From Pegoplata infirma (taxonomy: Eukaryota > Arthropoda > Insecta > Diptera > Anthomyiidae), in contig OY992536.1 of assembly GCA_963921195.1 (NCBI GenBank), positions 232,970,023 to 233,034,022 on the forward strand: a DNA stretch of 64,000 bases. The letters run 5' to 3'. The translations under genes and the position numbers were made by a program. Below, piece after piece: positions 30,748 to 42,689 of this stretch; positions within the stretch are counted from its first letter, which is position 1; each line of letters begins with the position of its first letter. A model generated the notes under the pieces. That model was not told where the DNA came from. It saw only the letters and a list, made by a program, of their open reading frames with translations, and did not search any database.

Positions 30748-31368
30748 ACCGTCCACTCTAGTGATAGAGGGTATATATAAGTTTGTCATTCCGTTTGTAA
30801 CACCTCGAAATATTGGTCTAGGACCCCATAAAGTATATATATTTATGATCCTCGATCGATTTTAAGTCGATCTAGCGATGTCCGTCCGTCCGTCCGTCCG
30901 TCCGTCCGTCTGTCTGTCTGTCCGTAGAAAACACGCTAACTTTTGAAAGACTTTACAGAGGCTACTGAAGTTTGGCATATATGTTTCTCATTTACCTGGT
31001 CAGGTTGGTATTGCAATCCAGCCAAATCGGTCCAGTGCACGGTGGTCAATTCCGGCCAAAAATCAATAACTTCTTTATTTCAGCGTGTAAATAGCTTAAA
31101 TTTAATATTCGAATTAAGAATAATATATTTGATACCTTGCCCAAATGTTGGACCTACAAATACAGTGGTTGGCCAAATAATCATGGACGTCCCAAATGTA
31201 TTAAACAAGTCTGCATATAAACAGCAATAATTTTATATCCGAATTAAGAATAATATATCCGATCTATTTTCAAACAGTTGGACATACAAATATAGTGGTT
31301 GGCCAACTAAGCATGACGTATCAAATGTATCGAACAAATTAAGATGGAGGTTGGAAATTAAAAAAAAC

Positions 31369-32066
31369 GGCGTACGGACATAACGCCCAAGTGCATATCG
31401 CCCAATTCAAAAAAGTCATTCCACCCAAAAAAAAAGTGTGTTAGTTGTTGTTGCAAAATTTTTTGGACGATATGGCCATTATTTTTGGGTATTTTAACAA
31501 TTTTCTTTAAATTAATTTAAATTATAAAAAATGTCATATTACCCAAATATCAAAATGTTGAATTTATAAAATGTCATAGCGCCCAAAAAAATAATCATAA
31601 AACTCACCAATATTGTTTTTTTTTAAGACAATCTTTTAAAGGTTTTATGCGTAGCCGGCCTTCGGCCGGGCTTAGGGATTACAAAATCCATGCATTAAAC
31701 CCACCCTCTCTGCAAAGTAAAGTTTCTAGGGTAGCAGGCCTTAACACTATCAAATTTGTTATGCAAAAAGTTCTGATAACCAAAATAGCTTTGGTTTGCA
31801 GAGAGGGTGGGTTTAATGCATGGAGTATGTAATCCCTAAGCCCGGCCGAAGGCCGGCTATGCAGAAAACCTTTATTACAAAAAAACAAATCATAGAAGTC
31901 GTAATTTCGACATTTCGCCCAAAAAAATATTTTGGATTTTTTGACAATTTTGTTTTGGGAGAAATAACATTTTTAGACCTTTCATTTTGGGCTATATGTC
32001 GCAGCTTGGGCGATATGACATTTACGGTTTTGGGCGAAAAGACCTTGGGCGCTATGTCCGTACGCC
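31369..32066. mobile_element. GGCGTACGGACATA-ended MITE with 9-bp duplication
   Basis: The left GGCGTACGGACATAACGCCC and the inverse right GGCGTACGGACATAGCGCCC match at 19 of 20. AAAAAAAAC flanks both ends (31360-31368, 32067-32075), a possible 9-bp target duplication, though low complexity weakens it. The interior repeats CGCCCAA/TTGGGCG several times, perhaps subterminal binding sites. A 9-bp duplication would suit a Mutator-like element; assignment is tentative. Confidence 0.7.
31638..31874. mobile_element. 237-bp near-perfect palindromic MITE
   Basis: The arms contain GCCGGCCTTCGGCCGGGCTT, TAGGGATTACA and CATGCATTAAACCCACCCTC in mirrored order around a short centre near 31755. It is the most GC-rich stretch nearby. 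Both strands show matching 60-70 codon frames, which is expected from a palindrome and not evidence for genes. Confidence 0.75.
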
Positions 32067-33866
32067 AAAAAAAACAGCCTTAGTGCGAGCAATTTTTTTA
32101 AAAAAATAGATACGCAATACTTTTTAATTCTGTTTTTTTTTATTTAAAATAATTTTAAAAGTTTAAAAGACAAAGAGTTGCCAGGATTTCCAGTTAATTG
32201 TGGGAACTGTGAATAGTCAATCGTGTGAAAAACATCACTCGATTGACTGGCAACCCTGAAAATTCTAGTTGACCAAATTTTGTGCTATGAAATTTTTAAA
32301 AATACTAGAATTTTCTTTCTTTTAAATGAAAAAACAGAATTAAATAATGTTGCGTACTTATTTTTTTTATCTGTTTAAAAATTGCTTACATTAAGGCTGT
32401 TTTTTAGTTCCAACCCCCCTTAAACCACATTTTTTGTTGCTTCGATTTTTTTAAGTTTTTTTTTACCGCAAATCTATGGGGTTTAAGTAAAATTGTTAGT
32501 ATCTCTTCACAATCCCTATTTTGGTGGAGTTTGCAAGTCTAAAAAAGTCCACCATTTGTAAAAAATGAGTCCACTAAAAATGCTCTGGTTTAAAGAATCG
32601 GTAAAAGTAGGGGCTGAAATTTAAAATACTTACTTTTAATAGATAAAAGTACAAACTCCTTTTTACAGCTAACCTCTAATAGCCTCTAATTGATTTGTAT
32701 GGTCTTTCAAAATTTATTTTTTTTTAAGTTTTTTTTAAATTTTTACCTAATTTTCATACACATCGCTTTAAGACAAAAACGCACACAAAATCTGCAAAAA
32801 CCACATGGAATAGTTATTTACTATAGGAATTAAAAAACCATGTGCGAACTTACAAAAATAATGTGAAGAAAAATGCATAGCGAACTTTTATTGAAAACTA
32901 AAATATACATTTTAAAAAAAGCTAAATTGAGAAGCATAAAATACTCAACTTTGCACCACTTTGGACAATAATATAGTGTTACAAGGCCCAGAAAAAGATT
33001 TTAGTTGTATGTTTTGAAGTATTAGCTATAATATAGCATAAACATTTCATCAAGATTTAAGAAAAAAATAAAATGATTTTTGGCCGGAATTGACCACCGT
33101 GCAGTGGTTCAAAAGTTATGAGCAAAAGAGTAAATTTCGGCAAGGGTGTTTCGCGAATTTACGAGATAAAAAACACGATAACTTCCGAAAGACAATAATG
33201 AGACTACTGAAGCTTGGCATGTATCTTTGCCGTTCCCCGGGTCTGTTTGGTATTAAATTTCAGCTCAATCGGTCCAGTGGTTCAAAAGTTATAAGCAAAA
33301 CCCTGAATTTCAGATTAGTTTCATCTAAAATGCCACGTGTTTTAACAAGTTTAAAAGCATTGGTGGTAACTAAACAATGCTTTTCAAACTTGTTTAATTT
33401 TAAAGCAATGCTTTTTAAACTTGTTTAGTTTTAAAAGCATTGGTAACTTAAGAACTACACACGAAAAAAATTTTACACTCAAAAAAAATTTTACACTCAA
33501 AAAAATTTTACACTGAAAAAAAAATTTACACAAAAAAAATTTAGTTTTTTTTTTTACAAAAATGACAATATTTTGTGTACATACGTACGTGCATTCACTC
33601 AGAAATATTTTTACAGTAAAAAAACATTACACTCGAAAAAAATTTTACACTCAAAAAAAAAAAATTAGTATTTTTTTTTTTTTTTAAATGACAAATAAAG
33701 AGTTTTTTACTCAAAATTGTTAATTTTTTCACGTTAAAAAATGTACTACCCTTTAAAAAAAATGCATTGTGGAGGGTATTCATAGATTCGGCAAAGTCGA
33801 ATTTAATTTTCTACTTGTTTATTTATTATTTTTATACTACTTGTTAGATTTTGATTTTATTTTAAA

Positions 33867-36132
33867 CTAGCAGAGTACCCGGCGTTGCCCGAGGAATAAA
33901 AATTCGAAATTTTAATCAATAATTATGAAAATTGTGCTAATTTTTTTTTCTAAGAACAATATTTTTTTATAAAAAGAAAACTAAAAAAAAAATAAAAAAA
34001 TCTATTTTTATTGAACAAAATTGAAAAATTGAAGAAAATTGTTTTCCCCAAAATCGAATGTTAAAAATTTTATTAATCTTTGTAAAGGAATCAAAGTATT
34101 TTGATTTGATTTGGATTGGATATTTTATTTTAATAAAAAATTATTTCCACGGTTAATATTTTTCAGAACAGAAAATATTTTTATTATTTTGAACATAAGT
34201 AGTTCATAGTGAAAAAAGTCTCATAATTTTTCAAAAGGGAAAGTCTCAAATCCTTAAAATATTTCTATTATCAAAGAAAAATTTTAACACGGAATGTATT
34301 AAACTGAGATTTGCCAAGTTGGCCCCAGTATTTTTGTTAACTTGACCCTACGTATGTGGATCATTCTCCCATCAGACCTTTAAGTTATCAGGAAGGGGAA
34401 AAGTAAAAAAACAAAATAATGTTATGTATTCATATCTGAATTATTTTGATTTAATGCCTTTTAATTAAAACCACCATGATATTTAGTTGTCCAAACCTAA
34501 TGGTTCTTTTTGGTCTATAAATCTTATGTTTAAATTTTTAGCCAAATCTGACAGAATTAACCTGTGCCTTTGGTGGTTAAATTTTTGGCCCAAAAAAAAA
34601 AATTTGCCATACAAACTAATTTTTTTTTTTTTTTCAACTTGTTAATTTATTTATTTTTTTTAATAACGCTTTACTTGATTAAGCTTAATAATGACTAAAA
34701 ATTTCATTTTGGAGGGATAACCCCTTCCGCTTCAAAATTTGCTTCGAAAAAAAAATGTCGGTTGTTGGATTCCTACTCTAAGAATTTTTAATTTTTTTTT
34801 TTTCTTAATTTTGACTTGAAAGAATTTTAGCTAAGATGAATTCACATAAAAATATTATTCTTATCTGTGGCATCTTTATCGTGTTCTTAAATGTATAAAA
34901 AAATCATATAAAATGCGTTTTCACTTTTTTCAAATTTTATGTATTGTCAAAAAAAATAAATTTTGTAGATTGCCTGGCAAATTATCGTTCGTTTTGGTGT
35001 AAAAGCTATATGTTAAAATTTTTAGCCAAATCGGACTATTTTAACCCGTGCCTCTGAGTGGTTTAAATTTTTTGTGAAAATAAAAAAAAATTAGGGTTAA
35101 ACTTTTACACTTCAGCGGCACATGTTAAAATTGTCCGATTTGGCTAAAAACTTAAATATAGAGTTCTTAGGCAAAAAGCAAATTGCCCAGCATTTGACGA
35201 AATTCGACAAAAGGCATTTTTTGTGAAAATAAAATGTGAGAAAGGTAAAAAGAGAATTTTTTGCTATATTTTAGAACGTGATACAGACGTTACAGAAAGA
35301 AATAAGATTTTTGTGTTGATATGTATCATTAAGAGCAACATCTCAAAGAAAAATTCTTTCGAGTCAAAAGTTTTGACTCGAAACTAAATAAATTTTTTTT
35401 AATTTTTTGGAGTATGACTGCAACGGCCCTAAATTTTTCTTCGGAGTCAATTTGGAAACGTTTATTCCACGAAAATTAAAGTAAAGTAAAATAATAATTA
35501 AAAAAAAAAAAATCGAAAAAATATGTTGTTTGGGTTGTATGGAAAAAACGGTCTAGTTTTGTCCGATTTGGCTAAAAATTTAAACATAGAGTTTTTAGAC
35601 CAAAACGAACCATAATTTGCCCGGCGATCGACAAAATTCGAAAAAAGTCAAAAAAGTCCAAAAAGTTGTTCCTAACATCCGGTATTTTTAAATGTTCAAG
35701 ACGTAAATGAATTCTTTCCAATAGTGTTTTTTATTTTAAATTGGAAATATCGAACCGTGAGTTTTATAGTATATGAGGTACAGATCCCTGAACAGTGATA
35801 AAACTGAATGCCCAAGGCGTGTTAATGAACTAATTTTAAAAACTGAAAAGGCTAAGTTGTTTGTTAAAAAAAGAGCTTTCCAGTGGTGGCATTCACATTA
35901 AACTCTGAGTTATTGTGTCTTTTTAAAAGCGGAAAAACTGATTTTTTTTCATATTTTCACATTTTTAAAAGTCCCCCTTAACCGATATCAAAACATTCTA
36001 TAGCCTATAATCTAAGTTGGAATGAAAGCTTTATTATGGTTTTTATCTGATCAAAATCGGTTCAGTAGTTTCTTCAAACACCGGTGACAAAGAAAATTTT
36101 CGCGAAAAGTGCGTTTTATAATATAGTATAGA
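33867..36132 (-). mobile_element. Non-autonomous Helitron, reverse orientation
   Basis: The element lies exactly between A (33866) and T (36133). Segment A has the joined site at 7366/7367 with no duplicated bases. On the minus strand it starts TCTATACTATATTATAAAAC and ends with a hairpin (CTCGGGCAACGCCGGGTA) followed by TACTCTGCTAG, that is, a 3' hairpin then CTRR, as in Helitrons. About 2.27 kb with no Rep/helicase frame. The interior has mirrored GGCTAAAAATTTAAACATAG / TTTAAATTTTTAGCC blocks (34500-35610). Confidence 0.85.
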
Positions 36133-37203
36133 TAAATCGATAATATTGCCATCTATTTCTTGGAAATTTAAGAGTTGCCCAGATTAAAAATTCTAACTTA
36201 TTATACTGCTATTCTGAAGACATTTCCTTTTCTACGTCTTAGAGGAATTCTCCACACTCTTAAAACAAACATTCAGTGCTGTCAATTTTAGGACATGTCA
36301 TCAAGGATTAGCTTTGATTTGTCAGAACCAGAAGATATTTCCCCCTAGGAATCACTATGTAAATTTTCTCACAATCAGTGACATATTTTCCAACTGGGAA
36401 GAACTTGTGTATTATTTTAATGCAGATAAACGTTTAAGTTTATAGAAAGGTCATTTTTATTATTGTTATCTCTCGATAGAAACAATGAATGGCAAGGTCA
36501 TTTAAATATATAAATACTAGCATTCCCGCCCGGTACTTTATTACCGGTAATATTGGATATGTATACTAGCCTACATATTCATTAAAAAATTTACTTGTTT
36601 AAATATTTTATTACACTTTTTCATATTATCGTTATTTTAAAGCTATGAAATTATTACGGTAATAAAGATTTTATATTTCCTGATAAATTTTTTTTTTTTT
36701 TTTTGTAAATTTAAATGTGTTACTTAATTTAAGACAACAATCTATAACACAATGTACCTACAAAAGGTACACATAGCAACACCATTGTTAAAGAAGCCAC
36801 AATTTATGTGTTTGTCATGTTAAGGTAGTCTGTAGTATCGAATATTTATACGGACTATGTACTAATATGTAACAGAAAAGAGCAACCAATTACTTATTAT
36901 ATTTTGTGTATTAGAATGTCGAGCTTTAGGCTTTTTAAAACAATGAAAGAGTTTTTTTTTGGTAATCTGTCAATTGGGAACACAGAAAAAGAATTTGGAA
37001 ATTGGACTCGAACTATCAAATCTAGTGAATGAGAAATCAAGTGAGTTCATTGAATTGAAATGGAATGAGGATATTTTTTTTATTATAAATGCAAATTCGG
37101 GTACGGGAATAAATTTATTAAATGTTTTACAATATCGAACTGATAAAAATATTTAATAAACTTATTTGAAATTCAAAATGATCTTTTGAAAACAAGTCGA
37201 TTA
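36133..37203. other. Duplicated unrecognised DNA
   Basis: It matches 7367-8365 with scattered differences. It includes TTACCGGTAAT and GGTACACATAGCAACACC. No gene is seen; short open frames near 36959 are not conserved in the A copy. Confidence 0.5.
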
Positions 37204-38416
37204 CACTGCGGGACACTAAAAAATAAACAAGAGTTACGACCATCATTTCTATATATTTCGGACATGCTGATTCGAATGGCGTACTCCGTTTTTCGATGTA
37301 TGGTACAGTTTTCTTGCAAAATGTCGTTAAAGATTTGCTGATTTCGAGCCAGTTTTTTAACGAAAAAATTTGCAAAGTAAATGGTTTATAAATTTTATGA
37401 CATGGAAAACAAAGATATGACTTGTAGCAACATTTCTTATGCAAATTTGGTTTAAAGCTTTTCAATTAAAGCCCTTAAATTCGGGAATTTCTTAATTTTT
37501 TAAGGTTTTCGCGAAATTAACAGCCAAATTGGTCTTTGATAAAAAACTTGCTTTAAATGAATCAAAAATGCATCCCTAACATACGAATAGTGGACAAAAA
37601 ACAAATATGTTATATGGACCATCATGATGAAAATCGCGAAAAGCCATTTTTTTGTATATGCCAGCATCACTTTACGAGATGATTTAAGGTTCCATCTTTT
37701 AGTATATAATGTGGGAACCTTAAACAACTAACTGACCAAAATTTCGGCCAAAAAAGTTTTCATTTGCAAAAGTTATCTTAACAAAAACTATTATTTCAGT
37801 GTTTGCGATACAATAATTATAGTTTTGGTTAAGATAAATTTTGCAAATGAAAACTTTTTTGGACAAATTTTGGGTCAGTTCATTGTTTAAGGTTCCCACA
37901 TTATATACCAAAAGATGAAGCCTCAAATCATCTCCTAAAGTGATGCTGCCATATACAAAAAAACGGGTTTTCGCGATTTTCATCACGATGGTCCTTATAA
38001 CATAGATGTTTTTTGTCCACTATTCGTAGTGTCATGGACGACTTTATGATCCACAAAATGATAGTTTTTTATCAGAGACCAATTTAGCGGTTAATTTCGC
38101 GAAAACTTAAAAATGAAGAAATCCGCGAATTAAGGGGCTTAAGATGAAAAGCTTTAAACCAAATTTATATTAGAAATATTGCTACAAATTTTATCTTTGT
38201 TTTCCATGCCATAAAATTTAAAAACCATTAGCTTTGGATTTTTTTTTGTTAAAAAAGCAGCTGAAAATCAGCGAATCTTTAATGACATTTTACAAGAAAA
38301 CTGTACCATACATCGAAAAACGGAGTACGCCATTCGATTAAGCATGTCCGAAATATATTGAAATGATGGTCGTACCTCTTGTTTTCTAAAATAGTGGTTA
38401 GTTTTGTCACGCAGTG
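37204..38416. mobile_element. Foldback element with CACTGCG ends
   Basis: The left CACTGCGGGACA and the inverse right CACTGCGTGACA match. Arms of about 550 bp share AACGGAGTACGCCATTCG and ATCATTTCTATATATTTCGG-type blocks in mirrored order around about 37800. It is absent from A at about 8355. The target duplication is unclear in AT-rich flanks. The four open frames here are arm artefacts. The ends resemble the CACTGTG element at 45202-47119, so a shared superfamily is possible. Confidence 0.75.
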
Positions 38417-38935
38417 TTATTATTTACTTCATTACCAGTGTGCAATCTAAAGACTTTGCTGCCATAAAGAAATTATCTTTAGGGGCTCATTATATTGTAC
38501 AACTCTTCCCTATATGCACAATGTAGAATACATACATTATTAACACAATTATTTTGCTACTTATGTTTGATAATGTTAAATAATCGACAATAAGCAAATA
38601 CCATTAAAGCTCTTGTGTATGTAAAAGCAGGTGGCATATGTGTATGTGCTGTTGTATATATGTAAGTAAGTATATTTTATATTTTCGTTGTTATTTCTAT
38701 TTGTTTCCCTTTATTGACATAACATTTGTTTTTGTTTTAACAAAAAGAAAAACCTGTATGTATGTGTCAGTTTTACAAACAACTAAATTGCGTTGAAATT
38801 CAATGATAAAAATCTTTATTTTATATGTATACTCGTATGTATGTATGGAAGTGTTCACACATAAAAAAACACAAGTAATTCTTAAAAGTAACAAACCAAC
38901 AAATATGTAAAATTTTATATCGATTCCCAAACATA
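38417..38935. other. Duplicated unrecognised DNA, last shared block
   Basis: It matches 8366-8874, including TATATATGTAAGTAAGTATA and GGTGGCATATGTGTATGTG. No gene is seen. Confidence 0.5.
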
Positions 38936-40206
38936 CATTAAAACAAGTAGAAAAGTTAAAATCGACTTGGCCGAATCCATGAATACGCTTCACAGTACAC
39001 TATTCAAGTGATAGTAAATTTTCTAATGTAAAAAAAAAATTACGCTGTTAAACAAATTCATAGAAATTCGCACTCCTATAAATCAGAATACATGAATTAA
39101 ATAGATTTTGAACTCCTGATTCCACATCTTCCTTCCAAATATTTCTATCACGTAAGGGTTTTAAGATATTCGCGTTTCAATATTAAAAAAAAAACTAATT
39201 TAGCACTTGCTTACACAAAATAGGACTTGACTTATTATAAATGCGACCTCTTAATTACAAATCTGGCATCCAAATTTGCCTAACGCGTACCGTTTTTGAA
39301 ATATTGTCGTTTTAAAAACTCAAACTCCACTGTAAATCACTTATATTCTTTATAAATCACACTAAAATTTTCAAACGCGAATATTTCGAAAACGGAACAT
39401 GCTAGAAAATAGCTTGAAAGCAGTTTTGGAATCAGGATCTCCATTTTATATAAAATCAAGTCCACTTTTGTGGAAGCAACGTAAGAATTTGTAACAGTGG
39501 ACCCACAAAAATGCTAAAATATTGATTTTTTTAATTTTTAACCGCGAATATCTCGAAAACGGAACATGCTAGAAAAATTTTGATAGCAGTTTTGGTATCA
39601 GGACAACAAAATTTATAAAGACCAGTTAGAGATTTCTCTGGGAGATTTTTGGTGTCGAACAGTGTTAACAAGTATGGAATAGAAAATATTTGATTTTAAA
39701 TAAAAAACTTTTTTTAGTCATTATTGAAAAAAAAATTTTTTGAGTGTAAAATTTTTTTGATGTGTAAACATTTTTTCGAGTGTATTTTATTTTTAATGTA
39801 AAACTTTTTCGAGAGTATTTTTTTTAATTTAAAAATATTTTTGGGTGACTTAAATACTTTGCAAATTGTTTTTGTGGCCTACCAATGTTTTAAAGCTTAT
39901 TTAACGATTTTTCCAACAAGTGAATTTAAGTTGTAAGTTGCACCGTGAAACCAATCTGAAATTCACTGTTTCTTTCATAACCGATTTTTCTTAAATTTAA
40001 CACTAGCCAGATCAGAGGAACGAAAAATATATATGCCAAGATTCAGTAGCCTCAGAGTTGTTTTTCGAAAGTTAGAGTGTTTTTTAACACATAAATTGTC
40101 GAAAAACCTCTGCCGAAATTCTAGAGTTTGAACAACCGGACCACTTTCGCTGAAATGCAATACCGAGTCGGTATTACCGACCTTACCCGATAAATATCAA
40201 ACATAT
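38936..40206 (+). mobile_element. DINE, interrupted, at the end of segment B
   Basis: The head is at about 38936 (ACAAGTAGAAAAGTTAAAAT, TCGACTTGGCCGAATCCATG). After an inserted block (39043-39664) the T-rich body continues with TTACCAATG-type and GAAAGTTAGAGTGT blocks to about 40206, where another repeat cuts it. No tail. The match to segment A ends near 39900. Confidence 0.7.
39043..39664. mobile_element. Insertion with CGCTGTT/AACAGTG ends inside the DINE
   Basis: The block from CGCTGTTAAACAAATTC to GTGTCGAACAGTG interrupts a DINE body that is continuous in segment A. The ends are weak inverted repeats (C-A/G-CTGTT). Internal CGCGAATATTTCGAAAACGG and CGCGAATATCTCGAAAACGG are direct repeats (about 39376 and 39541). 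No coding capacity or clear target duplication. Confidence 0.55.
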
Positions 40207-40583
40207 ATTTTTGAGAAAGATTATTCTAGCTCAAGGTCATATTTCTTTTACTAATCATTACGATGATATTGTCAAAGTAACAATTTTCAAGAAACTTTTT
40301 ATAAAGTTGTTTGTTTTAAATTGATTGGTTTGGTCATTTTGCAAGACTTACTCGACACGTGTTTCGGAATTCGTCAAATTCCATTATCAAGAGTATTTAG
40401 CAAATTGACAATCGTTTGTGGCAAAACATAAAGACTTATATTCGTATATAAATAGTCATAACGAGAAATGTACTAAATACACAACATAATACAGCTCTAA
40501 ATTTCAAACGAAAAGTCAAAACCAAACAATCACTATTTAATTCAAACATACCTTCATATATACAGCTTGTATTACATGCTAGT
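40207..40583. mobile_element. One-armed relative of the 19855-20984 palindrome
   Basis: GCTCAAGGTCATATTTCTTT, CGACACGTGTTTCGGAATTC and CCATTATCAAGAGTATTTAG match the left arm at 19880-20055. The second arm is missing. From about 40445 to 40583 the sequence is unrecognised. Confidence 0.55.
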
Positions 40584-40591
40584 ATATACAT

Positions 40592-42681
40592 TAGAGTGGC
40601 CATAGTAGAAATTTTTTTGAAAAGTTAAATTTTTCGCACTGAAAAATGTGAGGTTGGGGATAAAAATAATTATGCATATTTAAAAAAATTTTTTTTTTTG
40701 TTCCGAGTACCTCCGGCTTGAGCCTAAAGTTTGAAAAACGGATTACAAGGGAAAAATATGACTTTTTTTTTCATTTTCTCAATTTTTTTGATATTTTAAG
40801 TACAGTTTGAATTCAAATGGTCACTGAATTTTGATTAAGAGTTAATTGTCTATCAAATAAGGTGTTAAAAATTAAAATCGGTTGAAAATTAGCCGAGTTA
40901 TGACAACTTCCCCCGGCAACTAACGTGTGGCAAACCACCTGATCAAGGAATTCGAGCCCCATTTTTGAAATTTATTGAAATTATCTACTGTAATTAATTT
41001 TTTTTATTCCTCAAGTTCCAATGTACTAAGAAGATACATATTTTTCATATTGCGTTTTGCTAACTTGTTTTAAATAAATGCTAAAGTGGTCTGAATTTTT
41101 CAACACTATTTTCAAATCTCCAATTTTAAATTTTTATTTTTTTTGTTAAAGAAATTTTAAAAAATCGGCTATTGGAGTTTAGGGATTTTTAAGCACATAT
41201 AAAGGAATAAAAACCCCAAAAATTGTAGGGTTTGCTGTTTTCATTTGGCTATTACAGTGATGTAATTTCGGCGGATTTCGGGAAAGTAGTGATTTTTGAC
41301 CCTTTTTTAGCTTTTATTTATTTTTTTTTTGGTTTTTTTTACAAACTTGATATGTTTTGGACCGAATTATATCAACACGAGATAGAATACTTCAATTTTC
41401 AAAATCAGGGCGAAATTGACATATAAAAAATTGCCCCTGTTAAGGGTCAAAGGTCAAATTTTAGAAAATTTTTAATTTTTAAACATTAACAGATTTGCTG
41501 GGCGGATTTTGCTGAATCTACTCGATGTTGTACTCGATTGGTCTAAACTATATGGCAAATAATTAAAATTTAATAATTTAACCCTTAAGTGCTGTCGGGG
41601 CCTATAATTTTTTTAATTTAATGGAGATAATGTAAGTGTATTTTGTTCAAATGGTCGAATAGGCCCCACCATCACTAAAGGGTTAATATTCTGAATTTAA
41701 ATAAAAAGACATATGTTAAGACCTTTTAAAATGACATCAAGTAGTTTCATATATTTCCACTCAGAAAATCTGTTAATGTTTTAAAATTCAAAATCTTCTA
41801 AAATTTGACCTTTGACCTTTAGTTGGGGCAATTTTTAATTTCCCATTTTTGCCCTAAATTTGCGAATTGAATTATTCTATCTCTTGTTGATATAAGTCGG
41901 TCCAAACATATCAAGTTTGTAAAAAAAACCAAAAAAAAAATAAATAAAAGCTAAAAAAGGGTAAAAAATCACTACTTTCCCGAAATCCGCCGAAATTACA
42001 TCACTGTAATAGCCAAATGAAAACAGCAAACCCTACAATTTTTGGGGTTTTTATTCCTTTATATGTGCTTAACAAATCCCTAAACTCCGATAGCCGATTT
42101 TTTAAAATTTCTTTAACAAAAAAAATAAAAATTTAAAATTGGAGATTTGAAAATAGTGTTGAAAAATTCAGACCACTTTAGCATTTATTTAAAACAAGTT
42201 AGCAAAACGCAATATGAAAAATATGTATCTTCTTAGTACATTGGAACTTGAGGAATAAAAAAATTAATTACAGTAGATAATTTCAATAAATTTCAAAAAT
42301 GGGGCTCGAATTCCTTGATCAGGTGGTTTGCCACACTTTAGTTGCCGGGGGAAGTTGTCATAACTCGGCTAATTTTCAACCGATTTTAATTTTTAACACC
42401 TTATTTGATAGACAATTAACTCTTAATCAAAATTCAGTGACCATTTGAATTCAAACTGTACTTAAAATATCAAAAAAATTTAGAAAATGAAAAAAAAGTC
42501 ATATTTTTCCCTTGTAATCCGTTTTTCAAACTTTAGGCGCAACCCGGAGGTACTCGGAACAAAAAAAAAATTTTTTTTAAATATGCATAATTATTTTTAT
42601 CCCCAACCTCACATTTTTCAGTGCGAACACTAATGGATTTAACATTTTTTAATTTTTCTATATAACGCTATGGCCAGTCTA
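40592..42681. mobile_element. hAT-type foldback with TAGAGTGGCCATAG ends
   Basis: The left TAGAGTGGCCATAG and the inverse right TAGACTGGCCATAG match. The 8-bp ATATACAT is present at 40584-40591 and 42682-42689. Arms of nearly 1 kb mirror each other (GTTGGGGATAAAAATAATTA; CAACCGATTTTAATTTTTAA) around a centre near 41640 that has AACCCTTAAGTG/CACTAAAGGGTT. The frame at 41232-41426 is an arm artefact. Non-autonomous, 2090 bp. Confidence 0.82.
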
Positions 42682-42689
42682 ATATACAT

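Larger units (their letters stand above)
31038..33101. mobile_element. Transib-like foldback with 5-bp CAGTG target duplication
   Basis: The ends CACGGTGGTCAATTCCGGCC and GGCCGGAATTGACCACCGTG are perfect inverses. CAGTG is present on both sides (31033-31037, 33102-33106), and joining the flanks restores the DINE body TCGGTCCAGTGGTTCAAAAG. A 5-bp duplication and a CACNNTG start fit the Transib superfamily. The arms include mirrored TTTTAAGAAGG/AAAATAGGG-type blocks but no transposase frame. Two MITEs are nested at 31369-32066 and 31638-31874. Confidence 0.7.
30748..33820 (-). mobile_element. DINE-1/Helentron-like repeat, reversed, with deep nesting
   Basis: On the minus strand the head is at about 33820 (ACAAGTAGAAAATTAAATTC, TTCGACTTTGCCGAATC hairpin, ATACCCTCCACAATGC) and the tail at about 30748 (CACTAGAGTGGACGGTA). 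The GTCC proto-microsatellite is at 30878-30920. The element is absent from A at about 7325. A 2064-bp foldback (31038-33101) splits the body, so the DINE proper is about 1 kb. Non-coding. Confidence 0.85.

Noticed and set aside
31647..31888. Two opposed 61-69 residue frames with a shared Arg-Pro-Ser-Ala-Gly-Leu-Arg motif
   Set aside because: They are the two strands of one palindrome, so matching peptides are automatic.
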